A DNA stretch of 13,161 nt from JAXMBX01 sp046349635 (GCA_046349635.1 JAXMBX010000083.1:1-13161), one strand, 5' to 3'; counted from the first letter of the stretch, positions 1 through 7,642 are shown. Translations and numbers: made by a program. The notes: generated by a model not told the origin, from the sequence alone.

Positions 1-13
1 TGATCCGACTCAT
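1..13 (-). CDS. Possible 5' end of a minus-strand gene leaving the window
   Basis: Read on the minus strand, a full GGAGG (23..19) is followed by a 5-nt spacer and an ATG (13..11); only four codons (M-S-R-I) are visible before the edge. The evidence is the ribosome-binding site and start codon alone, so no product can be named. It lies 278 bp beyond the stop of the HlyD-like gene on the same strand, so it could be a further gene of that operon or start its own transcript. A 5-bp hairpin (CAGTT/AACTG, 34-47) lies just upstream of it. No plus-strand frame entering from the left stays open beyond about 41 bp. Confidence 0.35.
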
Positions 14-291
14 GGAATCCTCCGTGACGTGATCAGTTGGTGAACTGTCTCAGCCGCTCCGGGGCTTTGTGAGACGTTCGCTGCGTGTAAGTCCGTCGTT
101 TCGCCAGCTGCCCTGATGCCCGAATTGCCCCGCACACTTTCAGTTAACGACGAGATTCTGAGCTTCAAGCGCGGAATCGTAAACCCCGGTTCAGTTACAA
201 ATTTTTTAACAGGGGATGCCAGGGGTCAAATGCTGAGATCAAGTCTCAATAATTCCGGCGAATTGTGATTTATCTTACCTGGGTTCCCACT
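14..291. other. Intergenic stretch downstream of the HlyD-like gene
   Basis: No frame here looks like a gene. Seen directly: weak hairpins at 34-47 (CAGTT/AACTG) and 251-264 (AATTC/GAATT, loop CGGC), a T6 run at about 203-208, and two CAGGGG copies about 9 bp apart near 211-226. The 251-264 hairpin lies 28 bp past the minus-strand stop at 292 but lacks a T-run on that strand, so it is a poor terminator. The end of the minus-strand transcript is therefore not defined here. Confidence 0.5.
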
Positions 292-1293
292 TCAGGATTC
301 ATCACCGGCAGGTTGCGGGTGGCTCTTTTTCTTGACCTTGGCCGGACTTTTTGCAGATGCGCGTTCGTTTTTCGGCAAAACTTTTTCCCCGTGGATGTAG
401 ACCTCGACCGGTAAGCCGATGAGCAGTTCTTCGCCTCCGTCAAGTTCCACGACGATTTCCCTGACGCGCACATCGAGTCTTTCACCCGGATTGAGATGGC
501 GATGCGATTTCGGCTGGACGGTGGGGGCACAACTGACAATTCTGCCCGGGTATTCACGGTCGCTCCGTCCGGAGACGGTCACTGTCACCCGCCGTCCCGA
601 TTGAACATCCATGGCGTCCAGTTCTTCGACAAACGCCCGGACCCGGGTTTTTGTCCGGTCGACGAGAGATATCTCGCCGGATTCGGGAGATGGTCCGGCC
701 TGAGTTCCTGCTTTCAATGTCGCGGTCATGATAATGCCGTTCTGCGGAGCCAGCAGACGGGTCTTCTCCAACTGCAACTGCTCCAGCTTCAATGCGGCTT
801 CCGCGGCATCGACCCGCGCTTCAGCGATGACCTGATCTTCGGTTAACGCGGCGGACTCATCGGCGACCTGACTGATCCCCGCCGTTTGCCCGTTTCGACG
901 GGACTGCCGGATCGGTCCTGAGGCCCCTCTTCCCGTATTGACGCGGTTTCGCTCGGTTCTCGCGATCCGCAACTGCGCCTCGGCCTGAGCGACACGCAAG
1001 CGATATGGCTCGGGATCGAGTTCCGCCAGTAACTGGCCGGCTTTCACACGATCATTGGCCTTCACATGTACTGCGATGACCTTCCCAGGGATTTCAAACC
1101 GGGCATCCAGCGGGGCATCCAGACCCTCGACGATTCCCGCGGCGAAAATGCGCGGGGGAGTCTGTTCGGGTCCGCCGGAGGCCAAGTGTTTTTCGTCTGC
1201 GGTTGTGGAGATCAGCTTCAGCAGATCCTCGCGGAGCAGGAATAAACCTCCTGCACACAATAACAGTGACGTCGTTAAAACGATCCATCGCAT
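292..1293 (-). CDS. DevB-like HlyD-family membrane-fusion protein of an ABC exporter
   Basis: Periplasmic adaptor that would link the inner-membrane ABC exporter encoded just upstream to an outer-membrane channel. Numbered from the ATG at 1293, it has one N-terminal membrane anchor (about 3-20), a lipoyl/barrel-sandwich half at about 55-95 (including ANDRVKAGQLLAELD), a helical hairpin of about 97-180 interrupted by a Gly/Arg/Ser-rich tip segment (about 120-143), the second lipoyl half (LLAPQNGIIMTA), a beta-barrel domain, and a basic tail with a Lys run. The PGERLDVRVREIVVELD stretch resembles the corresponding segment of cyanobacterial DevB proteins. A GTG at 1302 is also in frame, but it directly abuts the AGG, whereas the ATG at 1293 sits 8 nt after AAAGG, so 333 aa is preferred. 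It is the last gene of the operon, about 11 bp after the ATPase. Family is confident; substrate is unknown. Confidence 0.88.
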   Translation of the reverse strand: MRWIVLTTSLLLCAGGLFLLREDLLKLISTTADEKHLASGGPEQTPPRIFAAGIVEGLDAPLDARFEIPGKVIAVHVKANDRVKAGQLLAELDPEPYRLRVAQAEAQLRIARTERNRVNTGRGASGPIRQSRRNGQTAGISQVADESAALTEDQVIAEARVDAAEAALKLEQLQLEKTRLLAPQNGIIMTATLKAGTQAGPSPESGEISLVDRTKTRVRAFVEELDAMDVQSGRRVTVTVSGRSDREYPGRIVSCAPTVQPKSHRHLNPGERLDVRVREIVVELDGGEELLIGLPVEVYIHGEKVLPKNERASAKSPAKVKKKSHPQPAGDES

Positions 1294-1304
1294 CTCATAC
1301 ACCT

Positions 1305-2063
1305 TTATCTCATCCCGACCATCATGGTCCGGGGACGCCCTGACTCATGCATGCCGATTTCCGCCGCTGCCCGTTCCGTTTCTCCGGTTAACTGTCCGCG
1401 TGACAGATGGAGAATGCGGTCCGCCATGGAAAAGATCCGGGAATCGTGCGTGACTACGACCACGGTTTTTCCGAGAGAATGACACAAGCCCTTGAGTAAC
1501 TGCATGGCCTGCAACCCGGATTCGGCATCCAGGGAGGCGGTCGGTTCGTCGGCGAGAATCAGTTCCGGATCTCCCGCCAGAGCGCGGGCCAGCGCCACTC
1601 TCTGCCGCTGCCCCATGCTCAACTGGTTTGTCCGTCGGATTGCTTTATCTTTCAGTCCGACCAGGTCGAGGAGTTCCAGCGCCTTGTCCAATGCGGGACG
1701 ACTTGCCCATTTCAACAAGCGAAGCGGAACTGCGACATTTTCCTGGGCGGTCAGGGCATCAAACAGATGAAACCTCTGAAAGACGAACCCGAGATGTTCG
1801 CGTCGGAATTGTGCCTGTTCGTGCGGAGTGAACCGGGTGACTTCTTTACCCAGAATGCGGACGCTGCCGGCATCGGCAGAGAGAACGCATCCGAGGATCG
1901 ACAACAAAGTGGTTTTCCCGCTGCCTGATGGCCCCGCGAGGAATAGACATTCTCCGCGTCTGACTTCCAGGTCGATCCCGGTGAGGACCGGAACGGAGTC
2001 TCCTCCGCTGCGATAGCTTTTGCAAAGGGCTCGAACCTCGATCACGTTGTTGTTGTGCGTCAT
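1305..2063 (-). CDS. DevA/LolD-type ABC transporter ATP-binding protein
   Basis: Cytoplasmic ATPase that would power the permease encoded immediately upstream. All nucleotide-binding motifs are visible in the 252-aa product: Walker A GPSGSGKT (44-51), Q-loop FVFQ (93-96), signature LSMGQRQR (148-155, with Met where most relatives have Gly), Walker B LILADEPT (168-175, catalytic E173), D-loop SLD and switch His206. Length and the ADEPTASLD...THDSRIFSMADRILHL region match the DevA/LolD/MacB-ATPase group. The ATG lies 5 bp after the permease stop, with GGGG about 9 nt upstream, so the two are probably translationally coupled. After about residue 228 the C-terminus carries some 25 residues with no recognised motif (Met-rich at the end). 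Confidence 0.93.
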   Translation of the reverse strand: MTHNNNVIEVRALCKSYRSGGDSVPVLTGIDLEVRRGECLFLAGPSGSGKTTLLSILGCVLSADAGSVRILGKEVTRFTPHEQAQFRREHLGFVFQRFHLFDALTAQENVAVPLRLLKWASRPALDKALELLDLVGLKDKAIRRTNQLSMGQRQRVALARALAGDPELILADEPTASLDAESGLQAMQLLKGLCHSLGKTVVVVTHDSRIFSMADRILHLSRGQLTGETERAAAEIGMHESGRPRTMMVGMR

Positions 2064-2068
2064 GTCAT

Positions 2069-3193
2069 CTACCCCATCAGGACCATGGCCGGATCGACTT
2101 TGCGAATCCTGAAGTAGGGGATGCCTGCCGCTGCGAGGCAGATCAACAACATCAACAGGACGGAACCTCCCATCAGGAAGAGAGGTATTTCAACGGGCGC
2201 AAGGGGGTTATCCCAGGTTCCGCGGATCGCGGCCACAATGCCCAGTCCGGAAAGAGAGCCGATGATTCCAATGCAGAGTGCCTGCCCAACAATCACCCTG
2301 CAGACATCCCGGTCTTCCGCACCTAACGCCTTCAGCGTGGCGTAGTCTTCCAGATGATTTAGCGCCATCGCATACAAGCTCTGCCCGACGACCGCCAATC
2401 CCACCAGCAGCCCCAGGAGTGTGGCGGCGCCGAAGCTGACACCGATCCCGGTCCGCTTCATCCAGTAGTCCTGCGAGATTCCCGCGAACTCGGCGGGTGT
2501 ATAGACGGCTGCATCGGGAACTTTTGATTTCACGATCTTACGCAGTCGCTCGACATCCACCCCCGGCTTCACCCGGACGAGGAAAAACGAGCTTGTTCCG
2601 ACGGTATTGCGAGACAGCTTTCGCGCCGTCTCATACGTCGTGAACAAATAGGGCATGGTGATGAAGCCGGTGATTCCGCGCGTGCGGGCGACGATTCGAG
2701 TCCGCTGCCCGTTGACTTCCATCCAGTCCCCGACGCGGGGATTCCCCAGCTTTGTGGCATCGACTTCGTCAAAGCTGACACCATTGGGGCGTTTCAAGGC
2801 GGCGCGGGATCCTTCCGTGAATCCCCAGGCACTTCCGAGCATGGTGTCCGGATCCGAGCCGATAATCCACACGTCTTCCATGTGTCCGTTACTGAGCGAG
2901 GCGGTTCCCTTTCCGACGAGATAAGGCTGGACGTCTCGGATTCCGGGAGTCCCCTTCAACCGCTGCCGCCAGATGTCAGGGATCTCACGCGCGAGGTCGA
3001 CATTTTCGACTTGTTTATGCGTCACCCAGAGGTCTGCATCGCAATGATCGACGAGCAGGCTGGCCTTACGCATCAGGCCGAAATACAAGCCCCCCTGGAC
3101 ATTCACCAGCACCAAGGAAAAGATCACCCCCAGGAGACCGGTCAGCAATTTGCTGCGGTCGGAGAAGAGCGTCTTCAATGCAAACGAGAGCAT
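2069..3193 (-). CDS. DevC-like ABC transporter permease (MacB/FtsX fold)
   Basis: Inner-membrane permease of a tripartite-type exporter. From the ATG at 3193 (374 aa) it has TM1 at about 16-41, a large periplasmic domain (about 42-248), then three more helices (about 250-276, 300-322, 335-360): the four-TM MacB/FtsX plan. HLEDYATLKALGA, after TM2, matches the cytoplasmic coupling motif (E..TLRALG type) of this superfamily, and the C-terminus KVDPAMVLMG is also typical. DevC is favoured over MacB because the ATPase is a separate gene and an HlyD/DevB-type adaptor follows. A GTG at 3208 is in frame but has no ribosome-binding site; the ATG has GGAG 9 nt upstream and gives the usual DevC N-terminus (MLSFALKTLFSDRSKLL). 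It is the first gene of the minus-strand operon; gene order is permease-ATPase-adaptor. Confidence 0.9.
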   Translation of the reverse strand: MLSFALKTLFSDRSKLLTGLLGVIFSLVLVNVQGGLYFGLMRKASLLVDHCDADLWVTHKQVENVDLAREIPDIWRQRLKGTPGIRDVQPYLVGKGTASLSNGHMEDVWIIGSDPDTMLGSAWGFTEGSRAALKRPNGVSFDEVDATKLGNPRVGDWMEVNGQRTRIVARTRGITGFITMPYLFTTYETARKLSRNTVGTSSFFLVRVKPGVDVERLRKIVKSKVPDAAVYTPAEFAGISQDYWMKRTGIGVSFGAATLLGLLVGLAVVGQSLYAMALNHLEDYATLKALGAEDRDVCRVIVGQALCIGIIGSLSGLGIVAAIRGTWDNPLAPVEIPLFLMGGSVLLMLLICLAAAGIPYFRIRKVDPAMVLMG

Positions 3194-3239
3194 CCCTGCC
3201 TGCTCCACAAGATAGAGAGTAATCGCGACGGTCCTGCCA

Positions 3240-3264
3240 GATTCGGCGGAAGTTTACCCGAATC
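3240..3264. promoter_or_regulatory. Inverted repeat upstream of the DevC-like gene, candidate operator
   Basis: A perfect 7-bp inverted repeat, GATTCGG (3240-3246) and CCGAATC (3258-3264), has an 11-bp centre and lies about 47-71 bp upstream of the permease ATG. Position and spacing suit a dimeric regulator or a 5'-leader hairpin. No convincing -35/-10 pair was found nearby, so the role is inferred. A second small fold, CCAG-TTTT-CTGG, follows at 3267-3278. Confidence 0.35.
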
Positions 3265-3523
3265 CCCCAGTTTTCTGGAATAGGGGCTTGAGAGACTGGA
3301 ATTACGATTTGTTTATGCGGCTGGCCAGCGCGGGTTCCCGAAAGAGACGGGTGTTAAGCCACAGGCAATCGGCATGTTATGGCACGGATGAGAAGTAACG
3401 ACCCCTTCCCTCGCCGAGCACTGACTGCGAAATGCTCACTCAAATCAGAGGGGGTGCATGCGGTCGCGGAGCCGGACTGCCTTTCGCCCATGATCGAAAG
3501 AGGACTTCGAAGGTGATTGGCGA

Positions 3524-3712
3524 TCAGGTCTCAAACAGATGTGGCCAGCCGGGGAGTTCGCGCAAGTAACAGATCAGTTCCGCAACGGCGGGCAGGAGGA
3601 GCCAGGAGACAAGATCGAGCACGTGATCAATGGGGGTGTGCTCAAGGACGGGTGGCCGGGAGCAGAGTGCCCCGAACCAGTCGAGCAGGAGGGAGAGAAT
3701 TGTGATCGGCAA
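3524..3712 (-). CDS. Possible small membrane protein or gene remnant
   Basis: A 62-codon minus-strand frame encodes a hydrophobic peptide with two likely membrane stretches (LPITILSLLLDWFGALC near the N-terminus and VLDLVSWLLLPAVAELICYL near residues 32-51). Third codon positions are strongly G/C-rich (many CTC, CTG, GTC, ATC, GAC), unlike random frames in this region, which is the main reason to list it. The only start codon is a TTG at 3712 with no Shine-Dalgarno, and the frame extends back a further 14 codons or so without an ATG, so it may be the 3' part of a decayed gene. The dyad at 3727-3747 lies about 15 bp upstream of the TTG. The family is not recognised. Confidence 0.25.
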   Translation of the reverse strand: MPITILSLLLDWFGALCSRPPVLEHTPIDHVLDLVSWLLLPAVAELICYLRELPGWPHLFET

Positions 3713-3726
3713 CCGGTACCGATAGG

Positions 3727-3747
3727 CTAGAACGCATTGCGTTATAG
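3727..3747. promoter_or_regulatory. 21-bp near-perfect dyad, candidate operator
   Basis: Arms CTA-G-AACGC and GCGTT-A-TAG flank a 3-bp centre (ATT), giving 8 matched pairs per side with one mismatched pair (G/A). It is compact and AT-flanked, the form expected of a site for a dimeric helix-turn-helix regulator. It lies about 430 bp upstream of the response-regulator start, about 530 bp upstream of the permease start, and about 15 bp upstream of the doubtful small frame ending at 3524. Which gene it serves is unknown. Confidence 0.35.
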
Positions 3748-4178
3748 TGTCGCGTCGAAATCAAAACTTTTTCCGAGCTTTTTATCGCGACAGACGCTAC
3801 AGATAAGCTCAAAACGGTCTAGAAGCTGATTCAGGATCCTGGACTCAGTCATCCGTTCAAGCCGCCCCTCAATTGCCGATGCGATCGTCGCTGACAGAAG
3901 CCGCACGGGGCTTCCGACGTCCGGAGGCCTATCCAAACCGGATTTTGAGGAGAGACTTCGGTCCGGGCCAGGCCGTTCCCCGGGAGATAATCCTGATTTC
4001 ACGATTTTCCAAGGGCATTTCACCGAATCCCGCGAAGATGAATTCGAGTTTATCTCCAAGGAGAGTGCTTCAATCTGGTTTCGTGAACCCGGAAAATTTG
4101 AGAAGCAATAGACGAGAACCAGGGCCAAACGATGGGATGCAGGGGACGTTTCTCCCTTCATCCCGGGTGCGGGATACA

Positions 4179-4853
4179 ATGACGAGGATACTAGTCGTCG
4201 AAGATCAGCCTAACCTGCTCCGGAGCATCACCCGGGCGCTGGTGGAGTCGGGTTTTGAAGCGACACCGGCAGAGTCGCTGGCGGAGGCAAGCGAGAGTTT
4301 ATCAGCCCCTGTTGACCTGGTCGTGCTGGACCTGATGCTTCCGGATGGAAGCGGATTGGAATGGCTGTCGCAACTGCGGAGCATGAATTCGAAGCTGCCG
4401 GTGATTATCCTGACCGCCCGCGACTCGATCGAAGACCGTGTGGCCGGGCTGGATACGGGGGCGAATGACTATCTGGTGAAGCCATTCGCCTTTGAGGAAT
4501 TGTTGGCGCGAATTCGAGCCCTGCTGCGACGTGACACTTCCTCCCCGTCGACGTCGTTAACGTTTCAGGACCTGAAGGTTGACCTGCTGGAGAGAACGGT
4601 TTGCCGGGGCGACCAGATCCTGGTACTGCAAAACCGCCCGCTGGAGTTGCTGGTGTACCTGATTCGCCATGCCAACCAGGTGGTCACGCGAGAGATGATC
4701 TCTCGGGACGTGTGGAAGGAACCGACAGCGACGTGGACGAACGTGATTGAAGTCCACATCAACCAGTTGCGGAAGAAGCTGGAACGTCCCGGGCTCCCCA
4801 CAATCCTCCATACGATTCGAGGGCAAGGGTATCTGCTGGGAGACGCGCCATGA
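4179..4853 (+). CDS. OmpR/PhoB-family response regulator (CusR-like)
   Basis: DNA-binding partner of the histidine kinase encoded next. The 224-aa product has a receiver domain (about 1-117) with the acidic pair E8-D9, phospho-acceptor D51 in DLMLPDGSG, T79 and K101 (YLVKPF), and a winged-helix DNA-binding domain (about 128-221) ending HTIRGQGYLL. The open frame continues 102 codons upstream to 3873, but that part has no domain, and receivers of this family start as MTRILVVEDQ, so the ATG at 4179 is chosen; a weak GGG lies 5 nt upstream. Its stop overlaps the kinase start (ATGA). By analogy with CusR-type systems it probably activates the adjoining adaptor-RND genes, and possibly the divergent ABC operon; the targets are inferred. 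Confidence 0.95.
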   Translation: MTRILVVEDQPNLLRSITRALVESGFEATPAESLAEASESLSAPVDLVVLDLMLPDGSGLEWLSQLRSMNSKLPVIILTARDSIEDRVAGLDTGANDYLVKPFAFEELLARIRALLRRDTSSPSTSLTFQDLKVDLLERTVCRGDQILVLQNRPLELLVYLIRHANQVVTREMISRDVWKEPTATWTNVIEVHINQLRKKLERPGLPTILHTIRGQGYLLGDAP

Positions 4854-6262
4854 CGCGGCTCTCGATTCGATGGCGTCTGACATTATGGTTTGCGGCGTTC
4901 CTGGCGGTGATCCTGGCGGCATTCTGCTTCAGCCTGTTCACGTTGACCCGCCAACAACTCTATGCCCGCATGGATGCGACCTTGCAAATGGAGCAGGAAG
5001 AACTGGCGCTGGAAATGCGTCTGACGAAAACCGAGGAAGCCTTTCAGCGTGAGGCGAAGGACCGTTTTTTCGAGCACGACAAATTTGATTTTCTGGTGGC
5101 CAACAAGGAGGGTCGGGTCCTATTCGTGAGCGCGGACCTGATTCCCGATGAATTGATCGGGACCAGGAGCAACGCGGGAGCGAGCTCCGAATTCGAAAAC
5201 CGCGTGTTATCGAAGGGGGGACTGTGCCGGGTTGCGAAAAGAGCCATCCCGAGCCCGTTTGGAGAGTTGACGATCTGGACGGTGACATCACTTGCTCCGC
5301 TGTTCGGCGATTTGAAGAGCCTGGTGATCATGATTGGAGTCCTGTTTCCGCTGGCCTTGGTGACCGCGCTGGTGGCGGGGTATTTTCTGGCGGGAAGATT
5401 GCTCTCTCCCGTGAAAGTGATCGGCCAGATTGCGAATGAGATCACGATTTCCAACCTGCATGAGCGGATCCGGATCCTGAACCCGCACGATGAGATCGGG
5501 ATCCTCGCGAACACGCTGAACTCGCTGATCTCCCGATTGGAGCGGGCCGTCCAGGAGATTCGACGTTTCACCGCGGATGCCTCGCATGAAATCCGGACTC
5601 CGTTGGCGGCGCTGCGGCTGGAGGCGGAATCGACCCTGCGATCCTCCCGATCTCCGGAGGAATACCGGCGGGCGCTGGCCGTCGTGGTCGAGGAAGCGAC
5701 AAGGCTGGGACGGTTGGCAGACCAGTTACTGAACCTGAGCCGGCAGGATGCCGGAACGCTGGAACAAGTCCGAGAGTCGGTGCGCTTGGACGCGGTGATC
5801 CAGGACGTCATCGATCAATTGAGGCCGTTTGCGGAAGCGCGGGGAGTGACGCTGAAATGCGACCGTATCGAGCCTTGCGAAATCCTGGGGAACGACATCC
5901 GTCTGAGCCAGCTCTTTTTCAACATCATCGAGAATGCGATCAAATATACTCCCCAGGGAGGGACGGTCTCCCTGTGGGGGCGAATCTCCGAGCCGAACGG
6001 GGTCTTCGGGATCGAAGATACGGGGATCGGCATTGCCGAGGAACACGTGCCGCGGGTCTTCGACCGTTTTTACCGGGTCGATCAGTCTCGCCGATCAGAA
6101 GGGGGAGGGTCAGGGCTGGGGCTTTCCATCGCCGAGTCCGCGGTGCATGCCCATGACGGCTCGATCGAGTTGTGCAGCCAGTTGGGAGTGGGGACACGCG
6201 TGTTCATCCGTTTGCCCGGGGTCCGTCCGATTTCAGGAGAAGTTCCCACTTCCTTGAATTAA
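4850..6262 (+). CDS. Membrane sensor histidine kinase (CusS-like architecture)
   Basis: The 470-aa product has TM1 (about 11-33), a periplasmic sensor of about 120 residues (34-154), TM2 (about 155-182), HAMP (about 181-233), a dimerisation/phospho-acceptor domain with H246 in ADASHEIRTPL, and a full ATPase domain: N-box NIIENAIKYTP (358-368), G1 EDTGIGI (389-395), F-box FDRFYRVD (404-411) and G2 GGGSGLGLSI (418-427). It should therefore be an active kinase that phosphorylates D51 of the upstream regulator. GGGAG lies 7 nt before the ATG, inside the regulator gene. The periplasmic domain has one Cys, one His and few Met, with no visible metal-binding cluster, so a heavy-metal signal cannot be assumed even though the architecture and neighbours resemble CusS. 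Confidence 0.95.
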   Translation: MTRLSIRWRLTLWFAAFLAVILAAFCFSLFTLTRQQLYARMDATLQMEQEELALEMRLTKTEEAFQREAKDRFFEHDKFDFLVANKEGRVLFVSADLIPDELIGTRSNAGASSEFENRVLSKGGLCRVAKRAIPSPFGELTIWTVTSLAPLFGDLKSLVIMIGVLFPLALVTALVAGYFLAGRLLSPVKVIGQIANEITISNLHERIRILNPHDEIGILANTLNSLISRLERAVQEIRRFTADASHEIRTPLAALRLEAESTLRSSRSPEEYRRALAVVVEEATRLGRLADQLLNLSRQDAGTLEQVRESVRLDAVIQDVIDQLRPFAEARGVTLKCDRIEPCEILGNDIRLSQLFFNIIENAIKYTPQGGTVSLWGRISEPNGVFGIEDTGIGIAEEHVPRVFDRFYRVDQSRRSEGGGSGLGLSIAESAVHAHDGSIELCSQLGVGTRVFIRLPGVRPISGEVPTSLN

Positions 6263-6302
6263 GCCTGCTTCCATTCAAGTTCCCTTCCTGTTTCCAGAGA
6301 GA

Positions 6303-7592
6303 TTGGACCTTCCGTTGATCGCTCATAGTACTGGTCGTTTGGTCGCGATTTGTTTCGCTCTGGTTCTGCCGATTGCGGGGTGCGAGAAACCCAAGGACAA
6401 CGTTGCAGACAAGCCCCACGGGCCATCACCCGCAAAAGTGTCGCGACCGGTCAGTGAAACCCAGTTGAACGTGGTGGAGCTGACGCCTGAGGCAGTGGCC
6501 CGCCTCGGATTGAAGACGGAGATTGTGGGGGAGCGATCGATGCCGCGGCGTCGTGCCTACGGCGCGGACGTGGTCTTGCCCACAGGTGCTTCGGTCATCG
6601 TTTCGGCTCCCCTGGCGGGAACCGTGCAACAAGCCGCGAAGAACGGATTTCCCCAGGCGGGCCAGGGGGTGAAAGAGGGGATGCCCGTGTTGTCGCTGAT
6701 GCCGATTCTCTCTCCCGAGCGAGCCGTACTGACACCTGCGGAACGGATCCGTTTCGCGGAGGCGAAGAACGCGGTGGCACAATCGAGAATCGACGCGGAG
6801 GGGACACTCCAACAGGCGACGGTGCAGGTGGAGGCGGCGCAGATCGCGTTGGACCGGGCCGAGCGTTTATTGAAGGAAAAAGCGGGGACGATACGGACCG
6901 TCGATGAGGCGAGGGCGCAACTGGAACTGGCCAAGAAGGGATGGAACGCAGCAAGTGCGAGAAAGAAACAAGTGGACGGAATCAAGCTGGACGAAGAAGC
7001 GGGAACCTTGCAGCCGATTCCAGTCACCACTCCGCTCACGGGGATCATCCGTTCCACTCAAGTGCAGCCGGGGCAGATGATCGCAGCAGGGGGAGTGCTG
7101 TTTGAAGTGATGGATGATCGGACGCTGTGGGTCAAAGTGCCGGTCTATGTGGGTGACCTGGAAGAGGTGGATGCGAGTCGTCCGTGCCGGCTGACGCTGT
7201 TAAGCGGGCGACTGACCAATCACGACGTGGAGGTCAAACCTCTCGCGGCCCCCCCCACGGCATTGCCCCTGTCTGCAACGGTGGACCTGTATTATGAGCT
7301 TCCGAATCCGGACCGAGTCTATCGCCCGGGTCAGAAGGTTGCGGCATATATTGGCCTGAAAGGATCGGCGGAATCGCTTGCGGTTCCGTGGTCGGCGGTG
7401 ATTCACGACATTTACGGCGGCCAATGGGTCTACCAGGAAATGGCGGAACGCAAATATGTCCGGCGGCGCGTGGAGATTGAAGGAGTGAGTGACGGCTGGG
7501 GAGCAGTTTCGCGGGGATTAAAAGCAGGGGTCAAGATCGTGACGGCGGGGGCCGCCGAGCTTTCCGGTACGGAATTCGGCTTCGCGAAATAG
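6303..7592 (+). CDS. RND efflux periplasmic adaptor subunit, lipoprotein (CusB/CzcB-like)
   Basis: Periplasmic adaptor of the RND pump encoded next. The N-terminus (ICFALVLPIAGC) is a lipoprotein signal with lipid-acceptor C27. It is followed by a membrane-proximal strand region, a barrel-sandwich half (APLAGTVQQ, about 102-133), a short helical hairpin (about 145-225), the second half (PLTGIIRSTQVQPGQMIAAGGVLFEV) and a C-terminal domain with PWSAVIHDIYGGQWVY, common in adaptors beside HME-type RND pumps. No Met/His-rich metal-binding segment is visible. No ATG precedes the lipobox; the TTG at 6303 follows AGAGAGA closely and a TTG at 6315 is an alternative (a signal 4 residues shorter), so the exact start is uncertain. 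It lies 40 bp after the kinase stop and 50 bp before the pump start, so probably one transcript. A C8 run sits inside the gene (7249-7256). Confidence 0.92.
   Translation: MDLPLIAHSTGRLVAICFALVLPIAGCEKPKDNVADKPHGPSPAKVSRPVSETQLNVVELTPEAVARLGLKTEIVGERSMPRRRAYGADVVLPTGASVIVSAPLAGTVQQAAKNGFPQAGQGVKEGMPVLSLMPILSPERAVLTPAERIRFAEAKNAVAQSRIDAEGTLQQATVQVEAAQIALDRAERLLKEKAGTIRTVDEARAQLELAKKGWNAASARKKQVDGIKLDEEAGTLQPIPVTTPLTGIIRSTQVQPGQMIAAGGVLFEVMDDRTLWVKVPVYVGDLEEVDASRPCRLTLLSGRLTNHDVEVKPLAAPPTALPLSATVDLYYELPNPDRVYRPGQKVAAYIGLKGSAESLAVPWSAVIHDIYGGQWVYQEMAERKYVRRRVEIEGVSDGWGAVSRGLKAGVKIVTAGAAELSGTEFGFAK
7249..7256 (+). repeat. C8 homopolymer inside the adaptor gene
   Basis: Eight consecutive C bases encode part of the Ala-Ala-Pro-Pro-Thr segment in the C-terminal half of the RND adaptor. 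Such runs are prone to slippage, and one inserted or lost base would truncate the adaptor. The frame is intact in this copy. Confidence 0.9.
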
Positions 7593-7642
7593 AAATTGCT
7601 TCATCCGGCAGAGCTGTCGGTCTTCAGATTGCGGGAGTGGTC

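Larger units (their letters stand above)
3194..4178. other. Divergent 985-bp region with no convincing intact gene
   Basis: This separates the minus-strand ABC operon from the plus-strand two-component/RND genes and should hold both promoters, although no clear sigma-70 pair is visible. It contains inverted repeats at 3240-3264, 3481-3500 (CTTTCG/CGAAAG, 8-nt loop), 3727-3747, and 3775-3810 (GAGCTT-TTT-ATC paired with GATAAGCTC, a 9-bp stem with a 3-nt bulge). It also contains the hydrophobic minus-strand frame at 3524-3712. Long overlapping open frames run antisense to each other between 3742 and 4179, but none has a ribosome-binding site or recognisable domain. Confidence 0.5.

Noticed and set aside
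251..264. AATTC/GAATT hairpin as terminator of the minus-strand operon
   Set aside because: The stem is only 5 bp and no T-run follows on the minus strand.
3873..4178. 102-codon in-frame N-terminal extension of the response regulator
   Set aside because: It has no domain, and receiver domains of this family begin at the MTRILVVEDQ start; a weak ribosome-binding site is present at 4171. The open stretch is treated as chance.
3742..4179. 145-codon minus-strand open frame in the divergent region
   Set aside because: It starts with TTG and has no ribosome-binding site, shows no recognisable domain, and lies antisense to the equally open extension of the regulator frame.
5044..5811. 255-codon minus-strand frame opposite the histidine kinase
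   Set aside because: It is a shadow frame, Ser/Arg-rich with no domain, lying entirely under a kinase gene with all its motifs intact.
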